A DNA stretch of 64,000 bases from Streptomyces sp. NBC_00390. GTDB lineage: Bacteria; Actinomycetota; Actinomycetes; Streptomycetales; Streptomycetaceae. The notes below the pieces were generated by a model. That model had not been told where the DNA came from and did no database searches. It saw only the letters and a program-made list of their open reading frames with translations. Below are positions 27,370-35,403 of the stretch, in pieces (the first letter of the stretch is position 1; the number at the start of each line of letters is the position of its first letter). The position numbers were made by a program, and so were the translations under genes. The DNA is taken from contig NZ_CP107945.1 in NCBI RefSeq assembly GCF_036057275.1, forward strand, positions 7,812,001 through 7,876,000. The letters run 5' to 3'.

Positions 27370-28136
27370 GGTGACCGCTCCCAATGGACGCCGCTGTCCT
27401 CGGTTTCGTCGGCGGCAGGGAGTGGCGTCTGCTGCGCCGGCCGAGAACCGGAGTCGTCGTAGAGGTAGGTCAGCTTGTCGATGACGGTGACCACACCGTC
27501 CACCTGCTGCGCCAGCCGGACAGCGACCGGGATCTCGCTGAACCGCTCCAGCTGACCTTCGAGGGTGACCACACCGTTGGTCACATGCACCTGGACCGCG
27601 CCCGGGAACAGCCCCAACGTCTGGTCCAGGACCTCGTCGTCGATCTCCCGGCGGATGTCAGGGTCCGATCGCAGGAAGACCTGAAGCAGGTCGCGACGGG
27701 TCACGATACCCACCAGGCGGCTGCCCTCATCGACCACGGGCAGCCGCTCGATGCGGTGCTGCGCCATGGTGCGGGCGGCCACGGCGATGGTGTCGTTGGC
27801 CTGGACGGTGATCGCCGGCTGCGACATCAGCTCTCGGGCGCTCATCGCGTGCGCCTTGGTGTCAGCGTTGTGTCCGGCCTCGGTGCCGCCGGCCGGCGGC
27901 GACCGCCAGGCCAGCCGTGCGCTGCGGATGGGTCCCGGCTCGGGCGGAACACCCGCTTGCCGGAGTATGAGGTCGCTCTCGGAGATCACGCCGAGCACCT
28001 TGTCATCGGTATCGACCACTGGCAGACCGCTGATCCGGTGCACCGCGAGTAGCTTCGCGACCTCTTTGAACGGGGTCTGCGGAGTCACCGAGACGACTTC
28101 GTTCACCATCAGGTTGCCGATCTTGCTGTGCTTCAT
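27366..28136 (-). CDS. CBS-pair plus BON domain protein
   Basis: The 256-residue protein has CBS motifs (about 9-62 and 102-158) and BON (about 160-225, VQVHVTNGVVTLEGQLERF). A Pro/Ala-rich linker separates the CBS motifs. GAGGGAGCC precedes the ATG at 28136. It is closest to the 6054 protein (shared VSVTPxTPFKE and RLVGIVTRRDLLQVFLR). It is divergent from the USP at 28410. Confidence 0.88.
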   Translation of the reverse strand: MKHSKIGNLMVNEVVSVTPQTPFKEVAKLLAVHRISGLPVVDTDDKVLGVISESDLILRQAGVPPEPGPIRSARLAWRSPPAGGTEAGHNADTKAHAMSARELMSQPAITVQANDTIAVAARTMAQHRIERLPVVDEGSRLVGIVTRRDLLQVFLRSDPDIRREIDDEVLDQTLGLFPGAVQVHVTNGVVTLEGQLERFSEIPVAVRLAQQVDGVVTVIDKLTYLYDDSGSRPAQQTPLPAADETEDSGVHWERSP

Positions 28137-28245
28137 CACTGGCTCCCTCTCGCAGGTGGGGCCATCTCAGGCCACTTCTCCTGCTCTCAGCTCCAGCCTC
28201 CGGCAAAAAGGCGCCCGGGCCCAGGGCCTGAAGGGGCACGGAGGT

Positions 28246-28258
28246 GGGCCGACCGGCC
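28246..28258. promoter_or_regulatory. DevR-like box
   Basis: GGGCC-GACC-GGCC lies in the divergent gap, about 110 bp from the CBS-BON start and 150 bp from the USP start. The right arm lacks the third C of the consensus. A similar imperfect GGGGCC-ATCTCA-GGCC lies near 28153. Confidence 0.5.
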
Positions 28259-28409
28259 GTATGACTCCACCTTCTCGCAAACCGGCGCGGTGCAACCCGG
28301 CCGAACGTCCCGGTCCGAGGGCCGGTCCGCATGTCGCGGTGGATCCAGGGCAGTGCGACGGTATTCACAGGGCTGCTCGCAATGGCCGGAGAGGAAGGCG
28401 GTGGGGACG

Positions 28410-28874
28410 ATGGAGCTCCCCTTGGTGGTGGGCGTCGACGGATCGGACTCCAGCCTGCAGGCGGTGGACCGGGCGGTGGACGAAGCGGCACGCCACCGGC
28501 TGCCATTGCGCCTGCTCCATGGCTCCTTGTGGGAGCGTTACGACGCAGGCCACCCGTCCTTCGGCACCGAGCGTCCCGCCGGGGATCCCCACCTCGTGGA
28601 CGATGCCGCCCGTGTACACGGGGAACGGGCCTCAAACCTCCTCGCCGACGCGCTGCGTGAGGCCGTGCGGGATCGCCCCCGGGTCGATGTACACCGCCGG
28701 CCGGTCGAAGGCCCCGCCCACACGGTCCTCCTGGATGCGTCGTCCGATGCCGACCTGCTGGTCGTCGGCGCCCTTCGGCGGCACGGCCACTTCGGTCTGC
28801 AGTTCGGCAGGGTCGCCCACGTCCTGCTGCATCACTCCGAATGCCCGGTTGCCGTCATCCCACAGCGAGCCTGA
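28410..28874 (+). CDS. universal stress protein, single UspA domain
   Basis: The 154-residue UspA domain runs from MELPLVVGVDGSDSSLQAVD to HVLLHHSECPVAVIPQRA. The nucleotide loop reads GALRRHGHFGLQFGRVAH, which departs from the G-2x-G-9x-S signature, so ATP binding is doubtful. Its start resembles the first domain and its end the second domain of the 10312 protein. It may therefore have arisen by internal deletion of a tandem USP. GGAAGGCGGTGGGG precedes the ATG. Confidence 0.85.
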   Translation: MELPLVVGVDGSDSSLQAVDRAVDEAARHRLPLRLLHGSLWERYDAGHPSFGTERPAGDPHLVDDAARVHGERASNLLADALREAVRDRPRVDVHRRPVEGPAHTVLLDASSDADLLVVGALRRHGHFGLQFGRVAHVLLHHSECPVAVIPQRA

Positions 28875-28933
28875 AATCCGGCATGCGGGCCGCGCTCCAG
28901 TGGATCACCTGAAGGCAGAGGGGAGGGCGGCGG

Positions 28934-31333
28934 ATGTCGGAGTGGACCTGGGAGTACGAGGGCTATGACCCTGCTGCCGAGCGGTTGCGCGAATCGCTGT
29001 GCACGCTCGGCAACGGCTACTTCGCCACCCGTGGGGCGGTACCCGAGAGCAGGGCGGGCCTGGTGCACTGCCCCGGGACCTACGCTGCCGGGTGCTACAA
29101 CCGCCTGGAGTCGACCGTGGCAGGGCGACAGGTGGAGAACGAGGACCTGGTCAATCTCCCGAACTGGCTGCTCCTGCGGTTCCGTCTCCGGCCCGCCGAC
29201 GGATCGGCGGGCCGGTGGTTCTCCCCGGACACCCGCGTCCTCCTCGACCACCGGCACAGGCTGGATCTGCGGCGCGCCACGCTCACCCGCACGTTCCGGT
29301 ACCGGGACGACGAGGCCGGTGTGCTGAGCGTGGAACAGATCCGCTTGGTGCACATGGCGGACCCCCACCTGGCCGTACTGCGGACCGTCTTCACAGCCGA
29401 GGACTGGTCGGGAGAGATCGAAGTCGAGTGCTCCATCGACGGCGACGTGATCAACAGCAACGTGCACCGTTACCGCTCCCTCAACCGCAGCCACCTGGCC
29501 CATGTCCGGACCGGGGCAGCCGGGACCGACACGGTGTGGCTGCGCTGCCGCACCAGCACCTCCGACATGAGCATCGCCATGGCGGCCCGGACAATCGTCA
29601 CCGGGCAGCCTCCGGTCTCATCGGAGCTTCATCCCGCTCGACATCGAGCCGCCCACCGCCTGGTGATCCCGATCGTTCCAGGCCGACCCGTCGTCGTGGA
29701 CAAGACCGTGGCGCTGCACACCTCACGCGATGCGGCGATCAGCAACCCGCTCGGGGCAGCGGTCGAGAGGGTGTCCGCAGCCGCGGACTTCTCAGCACTG
29801 CTGGGATCCCATGTCGCCGCGTGGGCGCAGCTGTGGCGGCGCGCGGACATCCAGGTGCCCGGGGAGGCCGGTCGCGTTCTGCGCCTGCACCTGTTCCATG
29901 TCCTGCAGACGCTGTCACCGCACACCGCGGACCTGGATGTGGGCGTGCCGGCCCGAGGGCTGCACGGTGAGGCGTACCGGGGCCATGTCTTCTGGGACGA
30001 GCTGTTCGTGCTGCCGTATCTGAACCTGCACCTCCCGGAGGTCTCCCGGGCACTGCTGAACTACCGCCACCGGCGCCTCCCGCAGGCTTGCCGGGCGGCC
30101 GGCGAGGTGGGCAGGGCGGGGGCGATGTACCCATGGCAGAGCGGCAGCGACGGCCGCGAGGAGACCCAGCAGCTCCATCTCAACCCCCGCTCGGGCCGCT
30201 GGCTGCCGGACCACTCCCGGCTCCAGCACCACGTCGGCTCGGCCATCGCCTACAACGTGTGGCAGTACTGCGAGGCCACCGGCGACACCGAGTTCCTGCA
30301 CACGAAGGGTGCGGAGATGCTGCTGCAGATCGCCCGCTTCTGGGCGGACACCGCCGTCTTCGACCCCGAGTCGGGTCGTTACCGAATCCGTGGCGTGGTC
30401 GGCCCGGACGAGTACCACGACAGATACCCGGGCGCCGCCCGGCCCGGCTTGGACGACAACACGTACACCAACGTCACCGCAGCCTGGGTCCTCAGCCGCG
30501 CCTTGGAGCTCCTGCAGCGCCTCCCCGCATGGCGTCGACAGGAACTGATCGAGCGCGTGAAGCTGGGCGGCGACGAACTCCCGAAATGGGAGGAGGTGTC
30601 CCGGCGGCTGCGGGTCCCCTACCACCAGGGCGTCATCAGCCAGTTCGACGGTTACGGCGACCTCGCCGAGCTGGACTGGGACGCCTACCGCGCGCGGTAC
30701 GACAGCATCCGGCGCCTCGACCGGATCCTCGAGGCCGAGGGCGACACCGTCAACCGCTACCAAGCCTCCAAACAGGCCGACGTCCTCATGCTGGGCTACC
30801 TCTTCTCGCCCGCCGAGCTGCAGCACCTGTTCCGCCGCCTCGGATACGGCCTGGACGACGAGGTCTGGCGCAGGACCGTCGACTACTACCTTCGGCGCAC
30901 CAGCCACGGCTCCACCCTCAGCGGTCTCGTCCACGGCTGGGTCCTCGCCCGCGTCAGACGGGCCGAAGCATGGAAGTACTGCCAGGAAGCTTTGGAAGCG
31001 GACATCGCCGATCTCCAGGGCGGCACGACCGGTGAAGGCATCCATCTCGGCGCCATGGCAGGGACTCTCGACCTGGTTCAGCGCGGCCTGACCGGCCTGG
31101 AGACCCGCGAAGACGCCCTGTGGCTGGACCCGGTGCCGCTCCCGGCACTGTCCGAGTACGGATTCTCGCTGCGCTATCGCGGTCACTGGGGTGTCGGTGT
31201 ACGGCTGCGGAGCGGGCAGCTGCAGATCGGTGTGCCCGACTCGGAGGAATCTCCGATCCGGGTGGTACTGGCCGACCGGGCCGTCACCATCGCACCGGGA
31301 GAGACGTGCACGCTTGTGCTGCCGACAAGTTGA
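28934..31333 (+). CDS. glycoside hydrolase family 65 sugar phosphorylase
   Basis: The 799-residue GH65 enzyme has an N-terminal beta-sandwich domain, the (alpha/alpha)6 barrel with FWDELFVLPYLNLHLPEVSR, and the general acid Glu493 in GPDEYHD. KQADVLMLGYLF and HGSTLSG contribute to the phosphate site, followed by a small C-terminal domain. The HGSTLS motif favours phosphorylase over hydrolase activity, giving beta-glucose 1-phosphate from maltose, trehalose or a similar disaccharide. That saves one ATP per glucose. GGGAGGGCGGCGG precedes the ATG at 28934. Confidence 0.88.
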   Translation: MSEWTWEYEGYDPAAERLRESLCTLGNGYFATRGAVPESRAGLVHCPGTYAAGCYNRLESTVAGRQVENEDLVNLPNWLLLRFRLRPADGSAGRWFSPDTRVLLDHRHRLDLRRATLTRTFRYRDDEAGVLSVEQIRLVHMADPHLAVLRTVFTAEDWSGEIEVECSIDGDVINSNVHRYRSLNRSHLAHVRTGAAGTDTVWLRCRTSTSDMSIAMAARTIVTGQPPVSSELHPARHRAAHRLVIPIVPGRPVVVDKTVALHTSRDAAISNPLGAAVERVSAAADFSALLGSHVAAWAQLWRRADIQVPGEAGRVLRLHLFHVLQTLSPHTADLDVGVPARGLHGEAYRGHVFWDELFVLPYLNLHLPEVSRALLNYRHRRLPQACRAAGEVGRAGAMYPWQSGSDGREETQQLHLNPRSGRWLPDHSRLQHHVGSAIAYNVWQYCEATGDTEFLHTKGAEMLLQIARFWADTAVFDPESGRYRIRGVVGPDEYHDRYPGAARPGLDDNTYTNVTAAWVLSRALELLQRLPAWRRQELIERVKLGGDELPKWEEVSRRLRVPYHQGVISQFDGYGDLAELDWDAYRARYDSIRRLDRILEAEGDTVNRYQASKQADVLMLGYLFSPAELQHLFRRLGYGLDDEVWRRTVDYYLRRTSHGSTLSGLVHGWVLARVRRAEAWKYCQEALEADIADLQGGTTGEGIHLGAMAGTLDLVQRGLTGLETREDALWLDPVPLPALSEYGFSLRYRGHWGVGVRLRSGQLQIGVPDSEESPIRVVLADRAVTIAPGETCTLVLPTS

Positions 31334-31459
31334 TCCGTCCGGCGGACCGGAGCAGGTGAGACTCAGGCCCGCTGCCCGGAGAGGACCTGCACACCGGCAG
31401 CGCGCCCCCGTCGGCATCGGCCGGCCCTTCCCGCTTCGCCTCGATCGGGGGCCGTCATC

Positions 31460-31580
31460 GTCCCTCGCCGGACCCCCGCACCACAGTCCCGCCCCGCGCC
31501 TCCCGGGCCGCCGCCTCCACCACGGCAAGACTTGACGCCGAGCCATCCACTCCCACGACCACCAGACCGCTCACCGCACC
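31460..31580 (-). pseudogene. universal stress protein, N-terminal fragment
   Basis: The minus strand reads SGLVVVGVDGSASSLAVVEA followed by AAREARGGT and then stops. This is the first strand and helix of a UspA domain in about 38 residues. The rest is missing. It lies in the gene-free stretch between GH65 and the DEXX-box ATPase. Confidence 0.65.
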
Positions 31581-31662
31581 TCCCTCACTCGCACGCCCTC
31601 ACCCCAAGCCTCACCCTGGCGATGTGCTGCCACCGACCGGGCGGCCCTGCGGGATCGGAGGT

Positions 31663-31876
31663 CAGGCCGCGTCGATGTGGTCGACGACATCGACCACGTC
31701 CTCGATGTGCCGCAGCGATTCGAGGAGTTGCGGGACGAGTGTTGTGTCCAGTCTCCCTGCCACGGTCAGCACGCCGTTCTCGACCGTCACCTCGGCGGCG
31801 CCGGGAGTCGGCAGTTGCCGCCGGAGCACCGACTCGGCCTCCGCACGGATGTCCGCGTCGTCGCGAATCAGGGCCC
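31663..31876 (-). pseudogene. BON-domain fragment of a CBS-BON protein
   Basis: About 71 residues (ALIRDDADIRAEAESVLRRQ, AAEVTVENGVLTVAGRLDTT, HIEDVVDVVDHIDAA) match the C-terminal BON domain of the CBS-BON family, especially the 44880 protein (NALIRDDAEIREEIESRIL). Both CBS motifs are gone. The rest of 31880-32228 holds nothing I recognise. Confidence 0.8.
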
Positions 31877-32228
31877 GACGAGGTCGACGTCGGCTCCCCG
31901 GGTGCGCGGGTGCGCGGGTGCTCGGGGGGTGCGCCGATACGCCGCCGGGAACTCGGCAGTGCAGGGCAATCAGGGCGGTGCTTCAAGCCCGGGTCCGACC
32001 CGTCTTCGGTCCGCAGACATGTCGGTCACTGGCTGGGGGCCGCTGCCGGGCGGCGCGCCGAGCCCTCGTTGCTGCCTGCCGGGGACGATCGGCGCTGTGA
32101 CGGCGGTGATCTCAGGCGGTTCGATCGGGCCCGGGTGCCAACGGCGAGGCCGCCAGGAGCGCAACACGGCTCCTGAGCACGCATTCCCGCGTGACACGGC
32201 CCGTCGAAGGCGTGATGGCTCGCTACGG

Positions 32229-33716
32229 CTACGCACCGTGGTAAAGGCGATCGAGGCCGACGAGGAGCACCTCACCGCGAGCCTCCGCCGCGCGTAGTTC
32301 AGGGCTGAAGCCGGCACCGCTGTAGCACGCAGGCATTGCCCGGCCGACGTCTTCGCCGCTGTCGGCGAGTAGTGCCAACACGTGGCGCAGGCGTCGCAGG
32401 TTGTCGAGATCCATGATCTCGTTCCAGTGCGCTTGTCCGACCGACAGCAGGGCGCCCTGCTGGTGGTCCGACGCACCGCGCACGACCACCTCGATGTCGA
32501 ATGCCGTGGAACCCTGCGGACCCGGAATGGAACCGTGGGACACGGTTCCGGCAGGTGCCCCGAAAGTGTCCGGTGCGGCGAATTCCGCAGCCCAGTCCCG
32601 GCACACCTGGGCGAAGTCCGGTGCTACCACCAATGCGTCGAAGACGGAGCGGGCCCGTTGCCAGACTTGTGCGGCGTCCGATTGTTCCAGCGCCGAGCGG
32701 TGCGGCCACACGATCGCGTGGTCGAAGGCCAGGAACGGCTCGGCGATGCGGTACCACGTCAGGCCCGGACGGAAGGCGTCGGACTCGCTCTGCAGCAGAC
32801 CGCAGTCCTGCAGCACTCCCAGGGCCCGGGACACTTGGGGAAGCGGACAGGCCACAGACTCGGTGACCGCCCCGCGGGTCGAGTTCCCCGAAACGATGGC
32901 GGTCAGTACCGAGTGGCACAGAGCCCGGTCCCAGTGGTCCGCGCCCTGATCGAGCAGATGGCGTGCCTCCCAGAACAAGGGCCTTCGGGGATTGAGCACG
33001 GTCCTGCACACCCAGCGGTCGAAGTCGTCCGGATCTGTCGGGGTGTCGTCGGAGACGAACTCGTACCGGTATGCGGGGGCTCCTCCCACGACAGCGTGCA
33101 CGAGCAGCGCAAGCCGGGAATCGTCGATGCCCCAGAGTCCGGCCGCCTGCCGAAAGTCCAGCGGGCGGACCGCGAGCGCCAACGTGGCCAGTCCCCGCAA
33201 CGGGGAAGACGCACTGAAGAGCCTGTGCATGACAGGCACGGTACTGCCGGACAGAAGCAGCCGGGGGCGACCCGGCCGACTCCGGGCCTGCAGGCGGTGG
33301 AAGGCACCATGGAGGATGGAGGGGAGGGCGGGGCTCTGCCGGACGAGGTCGGGGAACTCGTCGATGACCACGGGGAACGGTCCTGGGTCCCCGAGCGCGA
33401 GCAGGGCGTCGACAGCGTCCACCCAGCCGTGCGGACCGGGAGCAGGTGATGCGCCGGTGTGCAGGGCGAGCTGGTCGGCGAGCTGGTGGAGTGATTCCGC
33501 CTCTGTGACTTCCTGCGCCCCGAAGTAGAAGCCTCCCGTGGCCCTGGTCAGCGCCTTCAGGAGGTACGTCTTGCCCTGTCTGCGCCGTCCCGACACGATG
33601 CCGAGGGAGGGACCCTCTTCAGGTGCGCACGCGAAGGCCACAAGTGCCTCCCACTCGGCCGCGCGGTCGAACATCCCGTCCGGCCGGGGGTGGCGTACGG
33701 CATCGGACTGCGGCAC
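32229..33716 (-). CDS. archaeal-type DEXX-box ATPase (AAA)
   Basis: The 495-residue P-loop ATPase has Walker A GRRRQGKTYLL near residue 43 and Walker B FPVVIDEFPDL near 115. After the AAA core it has a winged-helix-like middle (PLPQVSRALGVLQDCGLLQS) and a DUF234-like C-terminal nuclease-fold region (AFDIEVVVRG). Proteins of this type are common in archaea and actinobacteria, often near mobile or defence loci, with unknown function. The start is a GTG at 33716 with GAGGGGAG upstream. The gene looks complete. Confidence 0.78.
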   Translation of the reverse strand: MPQSDAVRHPRPDGMFDRAAEWEALVAFACAPEEGPSLGIVSGRRRQGKTYLLKALTRATGGFYFGAQEVTEAESLHQLADQLALHTGASPAPGPHGWVDAVDALLALGDPGPFPVVIDEFPDLVRQSPALPSILHGAFHRLQARSRPGRPRLLLSGSTVPVMHRLFSASSPLRGLATLALAVRPLDFRQAAGLWGIDDSRLALLVHAVVGGAPAYRYEFVSDDTPTDPDDFDRWVCRTVLNPRRPLFWEARHLLDQGADHWDRALCHSVLTAIVSGNSTRGAVTESVACPLPQVSRALGVLQDCGLLQSESDAFRPGLTWYRIAEPFLAFDHAIVWPHRSALEQSDAAQVWQRARSVFDALVVAPDFAQVCRDWAAEFAAPDTFGAPAGTVSHGSIPGPQGSTAFDIEVVVRGASDHQQGALLSVGQAHWNEIMDLDNLRRLRHVLALLADSGEDVGRAMPACYSGAGFSPELRAAEARGEVLLVGLDRLYHGA

Positions 33717-33948
33717 GGACCGCTCCCCTCATCAGTGGCTGTCCTCGTCTCCCAGTACACCCCCAAAGGCGACCGGCCCGCTCGGCGTGCCGGCGCTGCC
33801 GCCTCCTCAATGCGATGTTGTCGTCCCGGCATGCGCGTGCGGCGCGCAGCACTGCAGCTCTCTTTTGGGCTGCCAGGCCATGGCCGCTGGCACCTGCGAC
33901 GGCGACCTTGGAATGATCCACCGGAAGAGCCCCCGGGAAGGGCCGACG

Positions 33949-34100
33949 ATGAGCGACACCGCGACACGCGACCGCGGTGAATGGCAGGCCGCCCTCGACC
34001 AGATCACCGCCAACCACGAGGGCGAACGTCACACCATCGCAGCACTGGACCCGTCGGTCGGGCGCCAGTACGAGGCCGAGCGGCTGCCCGTCACTGGAAG
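33949..34100 (+). pseudogene. DUF5335-type protein, N-terminal fragment
   Basis: The frame MSDTATRDRGEWQAALDQIT continues through ANHEGERHTIAALDPSVG and EAERLP. It resembles the start of small DUF5335 proteins found beside actinobacterial stress genes. The C-terminal half is missing because the frame runs into the opposite end of the TrkA-type gene at 34091. A GGAAGGG sequence precedes the ATG. I see nothing else in 33717-33948. Confidence 0.5.
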
Positions 34101-34747
34101 GCGGCATGGATCTCCTGTTCGGTGGCGGCGTGGGAGACGATGAGGAGTTCGTCGCCGGGCTGGAGCCGCATCTCGGGGGTGGGGACGGTGGGTTGGCCTT
34201 CGCGGATGATGGTGGCGATGACGGTGCCTGCGGGGAGGGTGATCTCGCCGAGTGCGCGGCCTGCGGCGCGGGACTGCGGTGTGATGGCGGTTTCGATCAC
34301 GTCGACGCCCGCTTTGCTCAGGCGCAGGAGGGCCACGGTGTCCGTGGCGCCGGTGGCTTCCTCGATGAGGGAGATGAGGGGCGTGGCGGCGGGGACTGCG
34401 GTGTCGACGCCCCAGTTCTGGTCGAAGAGCCAGGTGTTCTCCGCGTCGTTGACGCGTGCCGCGACGCGGGGGACGGCGAACTGCCGCTTGGCGAGGAGGC
34501 TGATGACGAGGTTGTCCTCGTCGTTGCCGGTGGCGGCGATGATGAGGTCGGCGGTGTGTGCGCCCGCGTGTTCGAGGAAGCTGGGTTCGCAGGCGTCCCC
34601 GGCGACGAGGCGTACGGGAAGGCGGCCTTCGAGCTCGGCGATGCGGTCCTCGTCGATGTCGACGAGGGTGACGTCGTTGCGGGCGGCGGCGAGGACCTGG
34701 GCGATCTGGGTGCCCAGGCGCCCGGCGCCGGCGATGAGGGCCTTCAT
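34091..34747 (-). CDS. TrkA-type NAD-binding potassium transport regulator (second copy)
   Basis: The 218-residue protein has an RCK/TrkA_N Rossmann domain (LIAGAGRLGTQIAQVLAAAR) with DIDEDR at the end of strand two, then a TrkA_C domain (about 140-215). It normally binds nucleotides and gates a Trk/Ktr-type potassium channel. Its ATG overlaps the upstream trkA-like stop (ATGA). No channel subunit is encoded nearby. Confidence 0.85.
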   Translation of the reverse strand: MKALIAGAGRLGTQIAQVLAAARNDVTLVDIDEDRIAELEGRLPVRLVAGDACEPSFLEHAGAHTADLIIAATGNDEDNLVISLLAKRQFAVPRVAARVNDAENTWLFDQNWGVDTAVPAATPLISLIEEATGATDTVALLRLSKAGVDVIETAITPQSRAAGRALGEITLPAGTVIATIIREGQPTVPTPEMRLQPGDELLIVSHAATEQEIHAAFQ

Positions 34748-35403
34748 GTCCCCAGCTCCTTGTCCAGGAATCCGCGCAGGCGGCCGAGTGCGGTGGCGGC
34801 GACGGCGAAGGTGACCAGGTCGCCGGGTTCGGCGGGGGTGCTGTGGGCGGGCACGAGAGAGCGCCCGGCGCGGGTGACCTCCACCACACGGATCTCGCCG
34901 TCGACGTCGAACTGGGTCAGTCGCCGGCCGGTGAGGTAGGCGGGCAGCTCGGAGCGGATCAGGAGGGTTTCTCCGTTGCCGAAGGTGAGTTCGGGCGTGA
35001 GGTGGCGGTGCAGCAGCATCTGCTGGATCTGGTGCACCGTCCAGTGGACGCTGGCGATGGTGGGGATGCCGAGTTCGCGGTAGATGTCTGCGCGGCGGGG
35101 GTCGTAGATGCGGGCGAGGACGATGGGGACACGGTAGGTCTCCTTGGCCGTCCGTGCGCTGACGATATTGCTGTTGTCGCCCGAGGTCACGGCAACGAAT
35201 GCGTCTGCGTGTTCGATTCCGGCGGCCTCGAGCACCGCGCGGCTGTACGCGTTGCCTTCGTGGAACTGGCCGGGGAAGCCGGCCGGCAGTAGCTTGCGGG
35301 TCTTGGGCAGGCGGTCGATGAGCCGTACGTCGTGGCCTTCGGTTCCGAGCTGGACTGCGAGTGTGGAGCCCGCCCGCCCGCAGCCCGCGATGATCACTCT
35401 CAT
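34744..35403 (-). CDS. TrkA-type NAD-binding potassium transport regulator (first copy)
   Basis: The 219-residue protein has TrkA_N (VIIAGCGRAGSTLAVQLG, then VRLIDRLPKTRKLL) and TrkA_C. Its ATG overlaps the stop of the P-type ATPase gene (ATGA), so ATPase, TrkA-1 and TrkA-2 form one translationally coupled unit. Pairs of half-length TrkA proteins often replace a single double-length TrkA. The extended upstream frame to 35616 only overlaps the ATPase gene. Confidence 0.86.
   Translation of the reverse strand: MRVIIAGCGRAGSTLAVQLGTEGHDVRLIDRLPKTRKLLPAGFPGQFHEGNAYSRAVLEAAGIEHADAFVAVTSGDNSNIVSARTAKETYRVPIVLARIYDPRRADIYRELGIPTIASVHWTVHQIQQMLLHRHLTPELTFGNGETLLIRSELPAYLTGRRLTQFDVDGEIRVVEVTRAGRSLVPAHSTPAEPGDLVTFAVAATALGRLRGFLDKELGT

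Noticed and set aside
29915..31546. 543-codon minus-strand frame opposite GH65
   Set aside because: It is a composition-driven shadow of a clearly conserved enzyme gene and has no recognisable motif.
32229..33716. DEXX-box ATPase as a defence system
   Set aside because: The Walker motifs are clear, but no partner nuclease, methylase or toxin gene lies beside it, so a defence role cannot be supported.
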